Counted from the stretch's first letter, positions 20,550 through 31,004 are shown. The stretch is 64,000 nucleotides of DNA from Ustilago trichophora (GCA_900323505.1 OOIN01000004.1:930001-994000), one strand, 5' to 3'. A program made the numbers and translations. The notes: generated by a model not told the origin, from the letters alone.

Positions 20550-20575
20550 CGACCCCCGACTTTAAGGGGGATCGA
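20550..20575. other. Small GC hairpin downstream of the ATR gene
   Basis: CGACCCCC is followed, after a loop of about 8 bases, by GGGGGATCG, giving a stem of about 8 pairs with one bulge. It lies about 260 bases after the ATR stop. Role unknown. Confidence 0.4.
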
Positions 20576-22286
20576 CGAAGTGTGAGATCAGGCCATCACA
20601 GTACTGTACAGTATAACTAGTGAGCTTTGTTTTTTTGTTTTTTTGTTTTTTTTTGGACATGCTTGGTGACATGTGTGCTTTTGAGAGGAAGTTACAGAGA
20701 ATAGTAATCGATAGCGGGGGCTGAAAGGCGTGCACGATTTGATCATTTGCTGTCGGATCCGCTGCTTTGCACTCTGTTTGATGATGTGCATGTGTTTACG
20801 CTTCATGACTCTGTTTGCTCTGCACCCTAAAATCTGCTTTGACAGAGTTGCTTGTGACGGTATTACACAACTTCAGCTGGATGTTTGGAAGAGTACAAGA
20901 AGAAGAGTTGGTCATGCCACGCGAAGGGAATAAAAAATCAGATCGATAGATGTGAGAGCGAGTCCACGCGACGACGGGAATTTGCTCTACCAAAAATTCA
21001 GGGTCTTGTTTTCTTTCGAAGAATTGGAGGCTGCACATCATGACTGATTTCGCAGAAGTTGTGGCTTTTACCGACGCGGAGAATTTCCGCTTCTTTTGAC
21101 CACTCGCTGTAGGTGACCCCGGCCAAGTCGGTAACTTTGAGAAAGGCTTGCACTCGGTATGTAAACCTAACTGAACCTGCATAGGAAGCTGTATTCTACA
21201 TCTGCAATACAAAAGGATATCATGGTCAAGTTCGGAGAGGATGGAGGAGAGTCAAAGTACTCAAGGCAAGGCTTGTGTGGGTGTCATATGTGATTGACTG
21301 TGGGATGAGCGTTCAGATCGATAGCTGCATCCCGAAAAATGCGCACTTTCCCGGCGCCGCTCTCTGAGATATACACACACGGGCCAAGAGAAGCAGAAAT
21401 CAAAAATCAATCGAAAAACGCAATTTACACCGATGATCCAAGATTTCTGCAAAGCGTGTGTGGGGCAGCAGCTGCTCAGTCTCGCTTATGTGGAGCATCA
21501 GCCCTCCCCAAAAAATGCGATTCTTGAAGCAAGTTGCCGATTCCGAACTTGGCACAAAGCCCACCAAGTAAGCTCAGATCAGACAGGTCAAAGAAAAAAA
21601 AAAAAAACATCGTAAAGTTGACCGAGACCAAGCTGGTCTGTCCGCCGTACGATGGTAGTACGATGGTAGAATACACCATCAAAGGGGACGGTGCCGTGGG
21701 ACACCGATTAACGACAATGCGGCTGATTGTGAACAAGACGCGCTGCTCTGCGACTGAGATCATGTCCGGATGTGATTTTGGAATAGTGTTTGAAGGAAGA
21801 GATGGATTCCATTCGTTGGCCCCGCCTCTTGTGTGTTATTTCAGCGCATACGCTGCTCTCATTGGGCGAGGCGTGTGTGTGCAGTCCCGAACGACCTGAA
21901 GACAAGGCGCCAAGCTAAGCTACGATTCAAAGCCCTTGAACAAATCATACAACCTGATCTCTCGTTTTGGGACAGAACTCGATGTTCGCGTGCGAGATTC
22001 GTGCTCGATAGGATGAACCAGTCGAAGCTGAAAACAACAAGAGATGACACCTAAGTTGGCCTAAACTACACCCTTTGCTGTCATATCATCCCGAAACGAA
22101 GCCTTACCGACGGCTTGACAGCTCTTTGATCCCTGCTGACTTGACAGAATCAATTCTCGATACCTTGAACACACTCAAACACCTGAAGCTAGAAAGTACC
22201 TATGAGATCGGCCTGGAGTTTTGATATAGCGTAGGCGCTTCGGTTTGGTTTCGAAGAGGAATTCTAGAAATTAATTTAAATTGTAT

Positions 22287-22294
22287 GTATAAAA
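22287..22294 (+). promoter_or_regulatory. Possible TATA box for the glycogenin gene
   Basis: TATAAAAG follows a very AT-rich block (about 22266-22286). It is about 655 bases before the glycogenin ATG, which would imply a long leader or an upstream intron. Low confidence. Confidence 0.25.
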
Positions 22295-22948
22295 GATGGG
22301 AGAGTGCCGCGTTTTCCTCGGTTGGACACAACAACAAGCTGGGAGTGGGGGAGAAATTTCCAGTCTGGCGTGGTTGAGCTGCAGCGCACGCACAGAATCG
22401 CACAGTTGGATTGCATCTACCGGAATTTCACTCAGCCGCACACCAGCCCTTTCTTCGGATCGTTTGTCTGTGTGTACTGTACACTGTACTGTATCATGTG
22501 TGTGTTGGGTGCAGGCGGGTAGCGGAAGCTTGACGGACCGCAACCCTCGATTCTCCTATCTAGCTCTCTGTCTGCCTTTCGCTGATCTCGACATATCTTG
22601 TTCTCCGTGTGCATCCTCTCCATCGTCTTTGCCACTCATTGTTGTCTCATTCAACCGTGCGAGTTGCTACTTGTTCTTCTTCTTCCCACGATCCTCAGAC
22701 TCGCAAGTGGCTTTGTTTCCTTCATCCTACTCTCATCCTTCTTTCCTTTTCTCTGTTCATTCTTGTTCGCACCCACTTCATCTCGGTACCTCTCGCCAAT
22801 CACCAAAAATCATCATTAATACCCACCACACGTGCCTCATCGAACAGTGGCATCTTTTCCAGCAAAAAAACTGCGTCACCGTTGAGCAGCTTCCTCTGAT
22901 AGCAACACCAAGCCCAGCCAAAGGGGCTGCAATCGCAATTTCAAGCCG

Positions 22949-25900
22949 ATGAATTCTTCATCGCAGCACAGCAGCACCAACAATGCTTTTGTCACCCTCT
23001 TGACCTCCGATCATTACTTGCCAGGCGCTCTCGTCTTGGCAGAATCACTTCGACTCAGCCATGGCGTCTCTAGAAAAGGCAAGCTTCGAGCGGGGGCTCC
23101 TCGCACAGCAGCGGCCGATTTCCAGGTCGTTGCGCTCATCACGCCGGATACGCTCTCGGTTCAATCGATCAAGGCGTTACGGCGTAGTGGTCTGTTTGAC
23201 TGGATCGTAGGTGTCGAGCCCATCGGCTTCCGACAGATCCTTGCTTCTTCGCCACCAGCTAGCATTTCGACTTCAGCTGCATCTAATCCGCTTTTGCCTG
23301 CCATGCTCGACTCGGAACTCAACGCAAAGATCCTCGAGATGGAAAAGAATCTTGGGCTCTTGGGTCGTCCGGATCTCACCAACACGCTCACCAAACTGCA
23401 TGCGTGGAGGCTCGGCCGGGATTCTGCCCATCTCATTGCTCACGGCGCTTCCCCTATAGACGGTACGAGTCAGTCATGGCAAGGTTTCGACAAGGTCGTC
23501 TTCTTGGATGCCGACACACTCATCCTCCGTCCTATCGACCATCTTTTCCGTATGGGTGCCAAAATTCATTTTGCTGCGTCGCCGGATACGGGCTGGCCAG
23601 ACGCCTTCAACAGCGGTGTCATGATGCTGACCCCTTCCAGTGAGACATTTGAGGCGATTCGATCCTTTGCTCGAAGCACTGGATCTTGGGATGGCGCGGA
23701 TCAGGGTTTGCTGAATGACTTTTTCGGTCCAGAAGACGGTTCTGGCGATCTGACGGCCGATGCGCAGGATGCTGCTGCTGCCCCAGGTGGTGGATGGAAG
23801 AGGCTCAGTTTCCGATACAACGTTACCAGTCACGGAGGCTACACTTTTGCACCAGCCTACCAACGCTACGGTCAGTCGATCAACATTGTCCACTTTATCG
23901 GACAGCACAAGCCCTGGAACCGACAAAGACCCTTGGGAACTGCACAGCCCAATCCACTCGTCGGTCCTCGTGACCTTGACAGCCACCCCATCACCCCTGA
24001 TCAGCCAGACTACCTTTTGGCGTTGTGGCACAGCGCATTCTCCTCGCTCTACCCGACCTCGGGTTCCACCTCGCCAGACAGCGAGATCGAGATTGTTCAC
24101 ACAGAACGTGGCGTGGAGGTGGTCGAGCGACGCAAGTTTACCGTACCCACTTTCCACGCTGTGTGGGATGCAGAGGCGCGAGAAGAGAACACTGCCTCGT
24201 TCGTTTCCGACCACAGTCAAGCAGAACCTTCTAACGAACATGGGTCGACGCAGCAGCAACCTGTTTGGGAAGCAGCCTATGCCAGCCTCCCACTCGATGG
24301 CAGAAGCTCGTTAATCGCCCCAGCGCCCGAGGTTACTCGTACGCTTTCTCCTCCGACACCAACGCAGGAAAGCATCGATGCCGAAATGCGTGCTCGAGAA
24401 GCTGCTTCCAGCTCAGCTACACTCGTCGCCTCTGTCGCTGCCCCTATAGCTATCCCCGGACGCGCCTCTGCCAAGGCGGACGACAGCGACGACTCACCAG
24501 AGCACTTTTCACCACCCAAACTCTCTTGGAACCCCGCTCGCGAGCCACCTCCCAGCGGTTCTGACGCCTCCCTCCACCAAATGCGCACTCCCATTGACAC
24601 CTACTACTCCAACGTCTGGGACGCCGGCCAAAAGACCCCACGAACACTCGCCGAGCAAAAAGCAGCATTCTTCATCCCTCACTCTCCCGCACCCAAACAG
24701 CCAGGAGGTCGTCCACAGGGAGGTCCCGGCTACATCCCGGCGCAACTCCGCCGCGATCACGTATTTGACAATCTTGGAAGTCACAAACCTGACCCGGCCA
24801 AAGTCAAGCCTATCTTCCCTTGGGAGATCAAGCAGCAAAGCAAAGCTGCACCCACCCGCGTGTTCCCGGACGATCCTCGACCGACACCACCTTCATCCTC
24901 GGACACCACGCCCAAGATTGGCACCACGCAGAATGGGTCTTTCCGCCAACTGTCTGCACCTCCTGCACCTGTACAGCGCGCCAGAGGATTGCCCGTGAAC
25001 CTGTCCTACGTCAACGCATGGGATCAGGTCGGTGCAATCGGAAACTTTGCAAACTCTTGGAATCGCCGCACGCACCCTGTGTCGCTGGACAGGCGTCGAT
25101 CCCGTCCAGCAGAGTCCAACGCCAGCCGAACCAGCTCGCGAGAGCCGAGTGATAGCGCCAGACGCTCGCCGATGCTCACTTTCCGCCCGCTGTCCACCCC
25201 AGGCCCAGAACGCCGTGCGAGCCTAGAAGATGTCAACGGCGAAGGCGAAGCGAGCGATAGCCGGGATGGCGACGATGAGTCCTCTTCCGGCGAAGAATCT
25301 TCTGGCAACGAAGAGTCGGTCCAAGTACTCAATTCCGATGTTAGGGAAGCTACACCTTCTCCGACCAACTCTCGCTCTGGCGTGCGCCTGAGAGAAGGTC
25401 CAGGCCGAGGCTATATGAGAAAGGCCGAGAATTCTGTGCACGCGCAGATGCATGCCACTCCCAGAAGTCCACGAATGACCTCTCGTGTGCTGTCTTATGC
25501 ATCTACCGCCACCGAAGGCGAAGGAAACCGTAGCGGCGGTGGAGGAGGGAGAGGATACTCTTCGAGCGGGGCAAGCAACTCGACGTTTACCACTGGTGAC
25601 GGTGCTGCTGCTGCGGCGAGGCTGAGGGCGAAAGACCGTATTCGACCCGATGGCTGGATCTCTACTGGCTCCACTGGTTCGGGAGGTGGGATGAGTTCGC
25701 CACCCAAAGCTGGGTACCCACGGGAGATGACAGCTTCTTCGCTGCGTGGAATTCCAGGAATTGGCGCCAACTCTAACAATCCAAGACCGCACCCTGGTAG
25801 CACCTATGCAATGGGAACCAGAAGAAGAGAGACCAACTCATCAGCAGATTCATCCGGGGCCAACTCTCCCACGGCCCTCCTATCCCCTTCTCTCGGCTCA

Positions 25901-26131
25901 TCGTTCCATCACCAGTACACTATGCCCCGAATCACATCATCAACCGCAGGGATATCGATTCGAAACCAGACTCAGGTCCCAAAACCACCGAGTTTGGACG
26001 AACCCTTCAGCTCTAGCCCCATAAACACCCGCAGCGAACTTTCCTTGCAAGCGAGAACCCATCTTCAAGCTCAGATGGCCGACAATGGTCGCCCCCACAG
26101 CCACAGACCCCACCCACGACGCCCCGTCTAG
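22949..26131 (+). CDS. Glycogenin-like GT8 glycosyltransferase with long disordered tail
   Basis: 1060 aa, intronless. Residues about 12-330 form a GT8 domain: N-terminal FVTLLTSDHYLPGALVLAES, the metal/UDP-glucose DxD motif at 187-189 (VVFLDADTLILRP), FNSGVMMLTPS, the DQGLLNDFF segment and HFIGQHKPWN near the end. Glycogenin self-glucosylates a tyrosine to prime glycogen synthesis and holds glycogen synthase through its C-terminus. The remaining about 700 residues are Ser/Pro/Arg-rich and disordered, with two YxNxWD motifs (NVWDAGQ and NAWDQVG) plus FPWEIK, which could be synthase-docking sites. Animal glycogenins are about 350 aa, fungal ones longer. The ATG at 22949 directly precedes the domain. 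Confidence 0.9.
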   Translation: MNSSSQHSSTNNAFVTLLTSDHYLPGALVLAESLRLSHGVSRKGKLRAGAPRTAAADFQVVALITPDTLSVQSIKALRRSGLFDWIVGVEPIGFRQILASSPPASISTSAASNPLLPAMLDSELNAKILEMEKNLGLLGRPDLTNTLTKLHAWRLGRDSAHLIAHGASPIDGTSQSWQGFDKVVFLDADTLILRPIDHLFRMGAKIHFAASPDTGWPDAFNSGVMMLTPSSETFEAIRSFARSTGSWDGADQGLLNDFFGPEDGSGDLTADAQDAAAAPGGGWKRLSFRYNVTSHGGYTFAPAYQRYGQSINIVHFIGQHKPWNRQRPLGTAQPNPLVGPRDLDSHPITPDQPDYLLALWHSAFSSLYPTSGSTSPDSEIEIVHTERGVEVVERRKFTVPTFHAVWDAEAREENTASFVSDHSQAEPSNEHGSTQQQPVWEAAYASLPLDGRSSLIAPAPEVTRTLSPPTPTQESIDAEMRAREAASSSATLVASVAAPIAIPGRASAKADDSDDSPEHFSPPKLSWNPAREPPPSGSDASLHQMRTPIDTYYSNVWDAGQKTPRTLAEQKAAFFIPHSPAPKQPGGRPQGGPGYIPAQLRRDHVFDNLGSHKPDPAKVKPIFPWEIKQQSKAAPTRVFPDDPRPTPPSSSDTTPKIGTTQNGSFRQLSAPPAPVQRARGLPVNLSYVNAWDQVGAIGNFANSWNRRTHPVSLDRRRSRPAESNASRTSSREPSDSARRSPMLTFRPLSTPGPERRASLEDVNGEGEASDSRDGDDESSSGEESSGNEESVQVLNSDVREATPSPTNSRSGVRLREGPGRGYMRKAENSVHAQMHATPRSPRMTSRVLSYASTATEGEGNRSGGGGGRGYSSSGASNSTFTTGDGAAAAARLRAKDRIRPDGWISTGSTGSGGGMSSPPKAGYPREMTASSLRGIPGIGANSNNPRPHPGSTYAMGTRRRETNSSADSSGANSPTALLSPSLGSSFHHQYTMPRITSSTAGISIRNQTQVPKPPSLDEPFSSSPINTRSELSLQARTHLQAQMADNGRPHSHRPHPRRPV

Positions 26132-26584
26132 TCAATCACGTCCACACCCACGCACTCACTCACGTATTATCTATAGATTCATCCTTCATTCCTTCATATG
26201 TCACCTCATTTATGCATTCCTTCGCACGTCCATTGATCAAGAGAAAGAGATTCTCTGTTTGTGTGCGTGGTTTGCTCACGCACGAACTCACAAAGGCCAA
26301 GGACAAGATGGATGAAGTACGGGATAGGCTTGGGCGTGAGGGGAAAGATGCTTCCTTACGATGAAACTAGCGTACAAAAAGGATCAAACTTTGCAACGAG
26401 TTTGAACAGGACAAAAAAGGGCGGAGACAGGGTATGGAAAAAAAGTGGCGGATGATCCTCGTGGGTTCGATCAAGAGTGCTTCTCACTGTACAGACAGTA
26501 TTACGATCAAGGCCAAGTAGAGAAATAGGCGGGTAAGTTTTGATCAGCTGTCGGATCCAGCTAGGAGAACGGACTTAGGCTGAC
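26132..26584. other. Convergent region after glycogenin
   Basis: Presumed 3' UTRs. The minus-strand sequence at 26471-26588 may hold a terminal intron and last exon of the SYLF gene (see that entry). Nothing else is recognised. Confidence 0.5.
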
Positions 26585-27628
26585 TTACGCATCGAAAATG
26601 GGCTTGTTGGCATCGATTCCTGATGTCTCGCCCGGTGTTGCCGCTGCCGGCGTCGAACTCGCGGCCGCGGAACCAGCGGGTTGAGCAGCAGCCTTTTCAC
26701 CCGACAGGTCGTAACCCGATACCGGGGCCTGATGACCTGGCTGTGCGGTGGGCACATACGACTGCTGAGGGATGCCACTCTCATCGACCAGCTCTGCGGC
26801 CTCTACGACCTCGTACATTGCACTTGCTGCCTCTGGAGCAGGCACTTTACCCGTCAACAGATCCACTGCGGGGATAGGTTGACCGTAAAAGTCCTTGTTC
26901 GTCTCTTTTCGCTCTACCAACACTGTTCCTTCGAGCGAGATTCCGGCAAAGAGACCTTTCGATCGGGAGTAGGTGAACAAGGGGGCGGGGTCGCGAATGG
27001 CAGCGTTGATGGCTCCACCGGTGCCAATGGGGCCAGCTGCGGCGGAGAGGCTGCCTCCAATGGTGAGATTGCCGGCATGTGCAAACGCTTTGACGGCTTC
27101 TTCGCTGTTCATGACAATGACAAACTCGGTGAGGTCGGCACCAATCTGAAGACCAAAGCCGACGGCGCCAGTGCCGATGCAGGAGGGGGCGGACCAGGAA
27201 CCGTCTGGAAGTCGGGCGATGACAACACCGCTGCCGATCTTGCCGGACCACACGAAGCCCTGAACAGTGGCAATGAGATCATTTCGGTGTGAGAAGAAGA
27301 TGTGTATAAATCAGCACAGGAGTCGCAAGTCGAGAAAGAGTGCTTGTGGGGAAAGACTTACTGCCTTGATAACGCTGAACACGGCCAAACCTTTGGCCTG
27401 CTGCAGGACTGCCTTGGGGATCGAGTTGAGCGCCGAGTCTGGATGATCTGGGTCAGCAAGGAAAGCTTGAAGAATCTTGGCGGCACGATCACATTCTTTT
27501 GGAAGTGAGAATCCAGCGCGAGCGGTAGCGGCCTGTTCGTTGATAGCCCGACCGGTTTGCTGGGCGAAGGCGTTGGCCTGTACACCGGCTTTCTGTGCGG
27601 CTGTGCGAAATTTGTCCAAGAAAGACAT
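26585..27628 (-). CDS. SYLF-domain (Ysc84/Lsb3-type) lipid-binding protein
   Basis: Two clear exons, 27362-27628 (89 codons) and 26585-27259, separated by a 102-base GTAAGT..CAG intron in phase 0, giving 313 aa. The joined segment reads GLAVFSVIKAGFVWSGKIGSG, the heart of the SYLF domain; the domain spans about 45-245, with GFGLQIGADLTEFVIVMNS also typical. SYLF proteins bind phosphoinositides and actin at endocytic sites. The tail is Ala/Pro-rich and lacks the SH3 domain of yeast Ysc84. The TAA stop lies inside a consensus donor GTAAGT (26583-26588); splicing from there to a CAG at 26487-26489 would remove 102 bases and change the end from FDA to FDAEKHS (stop near 26471). Which form is used is unknown. 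Confidence 0.88.
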
Positions 27629-27860
27629 GTTGTGCTGCGATGAGTTGGTAAGAGGCTTTCGGACGAAGAGGATGGTGGTGTTGACGATTGTGGGAGAAGT
27701 GAGGATAGATGATGCTGAAGGGATGGCACAGCAAGGCCAAGTGTGACAGGATCAACTGAGAGCTTGGCGGAGAGTGGAGAGAAGTAGGGTTGCTGCGAAT
27801 AGAAGCACCAAATCAACGTGATTGCGGCGCCCACCTCCTGAACAACACTAGTGAGTTTTT

Positions 27861-27880
27861 GGTCGTCCATCGTCTGGGTG
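27861..27880 (+). repeat. Left terminal inverted repeat of the Harbinger-type element
   Basis: GGTCGTCCATCGTCTGGGTG; pairs with 30985-31004 at 18/20. A further outer segment 27851-27860 matches more loosely. Confidence 0.75.
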
Positions 27881-27949
27881 ACCTTGAGCTCGCTTATGCA
27901 TGAATTGGAGCTCCGATTGTGTCGCATGAAAAAAGTGTGTCCCCTAGAC

Positions 27950-27993
27950 GGTCGTATGGGTGACCAGCTCCGTACTAGGTCACCCATACGACC
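27950..27993. repeat. Perfect 16-bp hairpin near the left end of the element
   Basis: Arm GGTCGTATGGGTGACC at 27950-27965, a 12-base loop, and its exact complement at 27978-27993. The arm contains TCGTATGGGTG, identical to the inner half of the right terminal repeat. Likely a transposase or partner-protein binding site. Confidence 0.85.
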
Positions 27994-28191
27994 AAGTCGC
28001 GTGTTTCTCAGCCTGTAGTTCGGATCCGAGCAATCAATGTTTATTGTGTTGAAGCAGAATCTTAAGAAGTGTGTGTTTCGTCGCCTTTGAAAGTATGGTG
28101 TGAGTACTACCATCATATTTATTACCCTGCAAAACCTTAACCATTGTTTATCCGGCCATCCTGTCCGTGAACGGAGCTTCGAGACGCAAGC

Positions 28192-29355
28192 ATGCAGGCC
28201 GAGAATTCGGTTCATGCATATCGAAAACGCCGGAGGCGAATACTTGCAGTGCTTTCCGTGCTCGGACGGAGAGCACCTACACGGCTCGCGGCCCAGCACT
28301 ACCATCATATCCAAGCACAGCTTGATGATGTTCACTTCAAGTCTACATTCGGGCTCACAATCAGCGAATTTGAAGCTATACATCATGCTTTGAGATTGCC
28401 TGATCCAGTGAGAACGTCTGTGAATGATGTGAGTGATAGCAAGACGGCATTGCTCATGCTGTTGGCCTGGCTTCGAGGCAGTCGACTACGGTCGCTTGAA
28501 GGCCAATTCGGATGGTCTCACAGTCGAAGCAGCCGTATCATTCATCAAGTCAGCGAGTTCATACACAGACGGTGGTGTCACTTGCTTGATGTTACGAGCG
28601 CTCGTCATCGTTTGGTCAGTCCGTGGCGCCTGGATTACTACGCGGCGGCCATCGAGAGGAAGACACGCTTGCCACAGTTCTGGGGTGCCATTGATGGTAC
28701 TGTACGTCCTATTGCAATGCCAATCAATGAACAACGAGAAGCATATAATGGTCACAAGCGTGTGCATGCTCTCAAGTATCAGTTCATTGCCACGCCCGAT
28801 GGTTTGCTGTTTGTGTCGGCGCCATTTGATGGACGCCGGCATGATGCTCATATGGTAATTGAGACACACCTCGTGGCCTGGGCCGCGGAGAACGCAAAGG
28901 GCGAGGATGGCGAGCAGAGGTATCTCTACAGGGACCAAGCATACGGCGTCTCGCCGGCGATTATATCGCCGTTCAAGGGCAATCTCATTACCAGGAACCA
29001 GGAACTCACGAACCACGTGCTCGGTAAGTACCGAACGACGGTAGAATGGGGTATCGGAATGGTTTCAATGCAATGGCTGAGGTTTCGAGACAAGCAATAT
29101 CAGCGGACTGGTCTCACACCGTGTGGAAGGGACTGGATGGTAGCAACGCTGCTTTGGAATGCAAAGACATGCTTGATTGGCAATCAGATAAGCATTTCAA
29201 TGGGATGTAATCCTCCGACGCTCGAGGAGTACTTCTCCTCGCCACGTGTGGTCGTCTCTACGGCCTTGACAAATCCCGCGGAAAACAGCTCAGGTATCAA
29301 TTCTCCGGAACATGCAGACAACAACGACGAGGTCACGGTCAATGAAGTTCTTTGA
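28192..29355 (+). CDS. PIF/Harbinger DDE transposase
   Basis: 387 aa, single exon. The acidic triad is visible: D168 in FWGAIDGTVRPI, D248 in YRDQAYG and E285 in TVEWGIG, a D-79-D-36-E spacing typical of DDE_Tnp_4 (Harbinger) nucleases. An N-terminal helix region (about 60-120, FKSTFGLTISEFEAI, then LRSLEGQFGWSHSRSSRII) resembles the helix-turn-helix of these proteins, and RKRRRR at residues 11-16 could be a nuclear signal. It cuts and rejoins DNA at the element's ends, in this family together with a Myb-like partner, here encoded convergently with 29 bases between stops. No frameshift or stop is seen. The ATG at 28192 is the first in frame. Confidence 0.9.
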   Translation: MQAENSVHAYRKRRRRILAVLSVLGRRAPTRLAAQHYHHIQAQLDDVHFKSTFGLTISEFEAIHHALRLPDPVRTSVNDVSDSKTALLMLLAWLRGSRLRSLEGQFGWSHSRSSRIIHQVSEFIHRRWCHLLDVTSARHRLVSPWRLDYYAAAIERKTRLPQFWGAIDGTVRPIAMPINEQREAYNGHKRVHALKYQFIATPDGLLFVSAPFDGRRHDAHMVIETHLVAWAAENAKGEDGEQRYLYRDQAYGVSPAIISPFKGNLITRNQELTNHVLGKYRTTVEWGIGMVSMQWLRFRDKQYQRTGLTPCGRDWMVATLLWNAKTCLIGNQISISMGCNPPTLEEYFSSPRVVVSTALTNPAENSSGINSPEHADNNDEVTVNEVL

Positions 29356-29384
29356 TTGCAATGAATGTATATACATGAATATAA

Positions 29385-30728
29385 CTAGTTATGAAAGCCA
29401 CCGTATCTGCCTGTGCGTGACTGTGAAGGCGCTCGAGAGCTACGGCGCCGAGAAGGAGATGCACGAGTGGGAGTGATGGAGGCAGAAGTATCAATCGAGA
29501 CAGCGCGATGACGTCGAGGCGTCCGAGGTTCCTCGTCAATGGTAGGGATGAGCTGAGGTCTGGCTCCGGCCGAAGGTTGCTGTCCTGTCTGTGCCGTGAG
29601 TAAGCTTACCATACGATTGATGTTGTTCTCCATGCTATCAAACCGAGTCTTCAAGTCTCGGATGTCTGTAGTCACGGCATTGATGAGCGATGAGCCAATG
29701 CCAACCATGTCTTGCTGAATACGGAGAGACTCGGACCGGTATCGCTCGTCTGCACGTCGTTGCTCCTCGTCGTTCTCAATCATCATTGCCAGTGCCTCGT
29801 GAGTTGCATTCCGAGCCCGCTTGCGAGCGGGCGTACCAGCTACGGAATCAATAGAAGTATCACTCTCTTCATCAACAGGCTGTGAAGATGAAGGCATCTC
29901 TTGTGATGACAACGCCCGTTGAGTACGGCTCGACATTGACTGTGAGGCCGCCGTGCCATGGATACGGCCAGTGAGCTCCGAAAGTCGCCGTCGATGTTGT
30001 TCAGCAGTCTCACGGGCGATGCGTCCGTACGACGAGGCGACATCCGACTGTATAACGTCGTCGACAAGGCGCTCCATTTCCGAACGGAGCTCGACGATGC
30101 CGGAAGAGCTAGCGAGCTCGCGATCCTCATGTTTCCGGTTCAAATATATTTGCTTCCACTTCTCCTTGATGCCTTGCATTGATCGCTTACGTTGCCCGAG
30201 GCCAACAAAGACAACGTTGACCTCCTCGAGTACACGTTTCCATGCTGCCCCCTTGTCCGTGTTCGTTCTGTGCTTGTACGGGTTGTGATTGTGCACAGCA
30301 AGAATGAGCACTTCAACATCGTCCGGCGTCCAATGGTTCTTGTTGCCTCTTGAGCTTGACATTGACACAGGCACAGACATCACAGACTGAGATGATCGCG
30401 ACGGAGCAACAGACTGTGATTGCGATGCTTGTGGTACATATCGTAGCTCTTGTGAATTGCTAGGAGATTCGGGAGGTAGTGACGGCCGTTGCATCATCTG
30501 TTGCCGAAAGACCTGGCTCATATCGACGATGTCGGGCATTTCGTCCATTTCCGTGCTCTCAAGAGCCAGAAAAGATGGCCTGAGAGACTCTGGAAGGCGA
30601 GCGAGGGCTGGATCAAGCTGAGGATTGGTGTTCATGGTAGTACGAGGCCGTTCCGGTGCCGAACGGAGTCGAGGTGTGTATATGAAGTCAGGAACACCGG
30701 TCGATGCACGCCGAGCAAACAACTTCAT
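29385..30728 (-). CDS. Myb/SANT-like partner protein of the Harbinger-type element
   Basis: 447 aa, single exon. Residues about 131-200 make a Myb/SANT-like trihelix domain starting NHWTPDDVEVLILAVHNH and ending GIKEKWKQIYLNRK, with the spaced tryptophans of such domains (W133, W163, W191). A coiled-coil-like Met/Arg/Glu-rich segment follows (about 330-390: EEQRRADERYRSESLRIQQD, then DIRDLKTRFDSMENNINRMV). The ends are Ser/Arg-rich. In PIF/Harbinger elements the second protein binds the terminal and subterminal repeats and brings the transposase to the nucleus and DNA. The convergent arrangement with the transposase supports this role. It could be mistaken for a host transcription factor if seen alone. 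Confidence 0.85.
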   Translation of the reverse strand: MKLFARRASTGVPDFIYTPRLRSAPERPRTTMNTNPQLDPALARLPESLRPSFLALESTEMDEMPDIVDMSQVFRQQMMQRPSLPPESPSNSQELRYVPQASQSQSVAPSRSSQSVMSVPVSMSSSRGNKNHWTPDDVEVLILAVHNHNPYKHRTNTDKGAAWKRVLEEVNVVFVGLGQRKRSMQGIKEKWKQIYLNRKHEDRELASSSGIVELRSEMERLVDDVIQSDVASSYGRIARETAEQHRRRLSELTGRIHGTAASQSMSSRTQRALSSQEMPSSSQPVDEESDTSIDSVAGTPARKRARNATHEALAMMIENDEEQRRADERYRSESLRIQQDMVGIGSSLINAVTTDIRDLKTRFDSMENNINRMVSLLTAQTGQQPSAGARPQLIPTIDEEPRTPRRHRAVSIDTSASITPTRASPSRRRSSRAPSQSRTGRYGGFHN

Positions 30729-30954
30729 TTCATAAACGCCGACGGTGCCTGATCGCGACGAGCACTACTACCATCACGTTGATCTGTGTATCATTGATAT
30801 CGGCCCTATAATTTCCCGATTCAATTTTGAGAAATGCTTAATAATCACACAGACGCGTCACATGCATCACGTGCTTTGAAAATTATTTAATTCAAAGCTG
30901 AGCTCAAACGTGCGCAACCCAAACGATGCTCTTAACCACCATCTCTACCTCGTC

Positions 30955-30981
30955 GTCTGGGTTGTCAGCTTCAACCCAGAC
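30955..30981. repeat. 10-bp hairpin near the right end of the element
   Basis: Arm GTCTGGGTTG at 30955-30964, 7-base loop, exact complement at 30972-30981. The arm and its upstream TC give TCGTCTGGGT, the inner half of the left terminal repeat. Confidence 0.8.
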
Positions 30982-30984
30982 CAC

Positions 30985-31004
30985 CACCCATACGACGGAC
31001 GACC
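30985..31004 (-). repeat. Right terminal inverted repeat of the Harbinger-type element
   Basis: Complement reads GGTCGTCCGTCGTATGGGTG; 18/20 match to 27861-27880. A looser match extends to 31013. Confidence 0.75.

Larger units (their letters stand above)
20287..22948. other. 2.7 kb gene-free stretch between ATR and glycogenin genes
   Basis: No convincing coding or RNA gene. Contents: a CT-rich run after the ATR stop, a small hairpin at about 20550-20575 with CCCCC/GGGGG stem, TACTGTACAGTA at 20602-20613, interrupted T-runs at about 20629-20654, an A-run near 21594-21607, an AT-rich block with TATAAAAG near 22287-22294, TACTGTACACTGTACTGTA at 22475-22493, and CT-rich sequence up to the glycogenin ATG. 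Confidence 0.5.

Noticed and set aside
22296..22948. Plus-strand ORF of 218 codons before glycogenin
   Set aside because: Ser/Cys/Phe-rich translation of a CT-rich leader; no domain, overlaps the glycogenin start.
27358..28386. 342-codon minus-strand ORF spanning SYLF exon 1 and the transposon's left end
   Set aside because: It crosses the transposon boundary and overlaps the SYLF first exon in another frame; composition is not protein-like.
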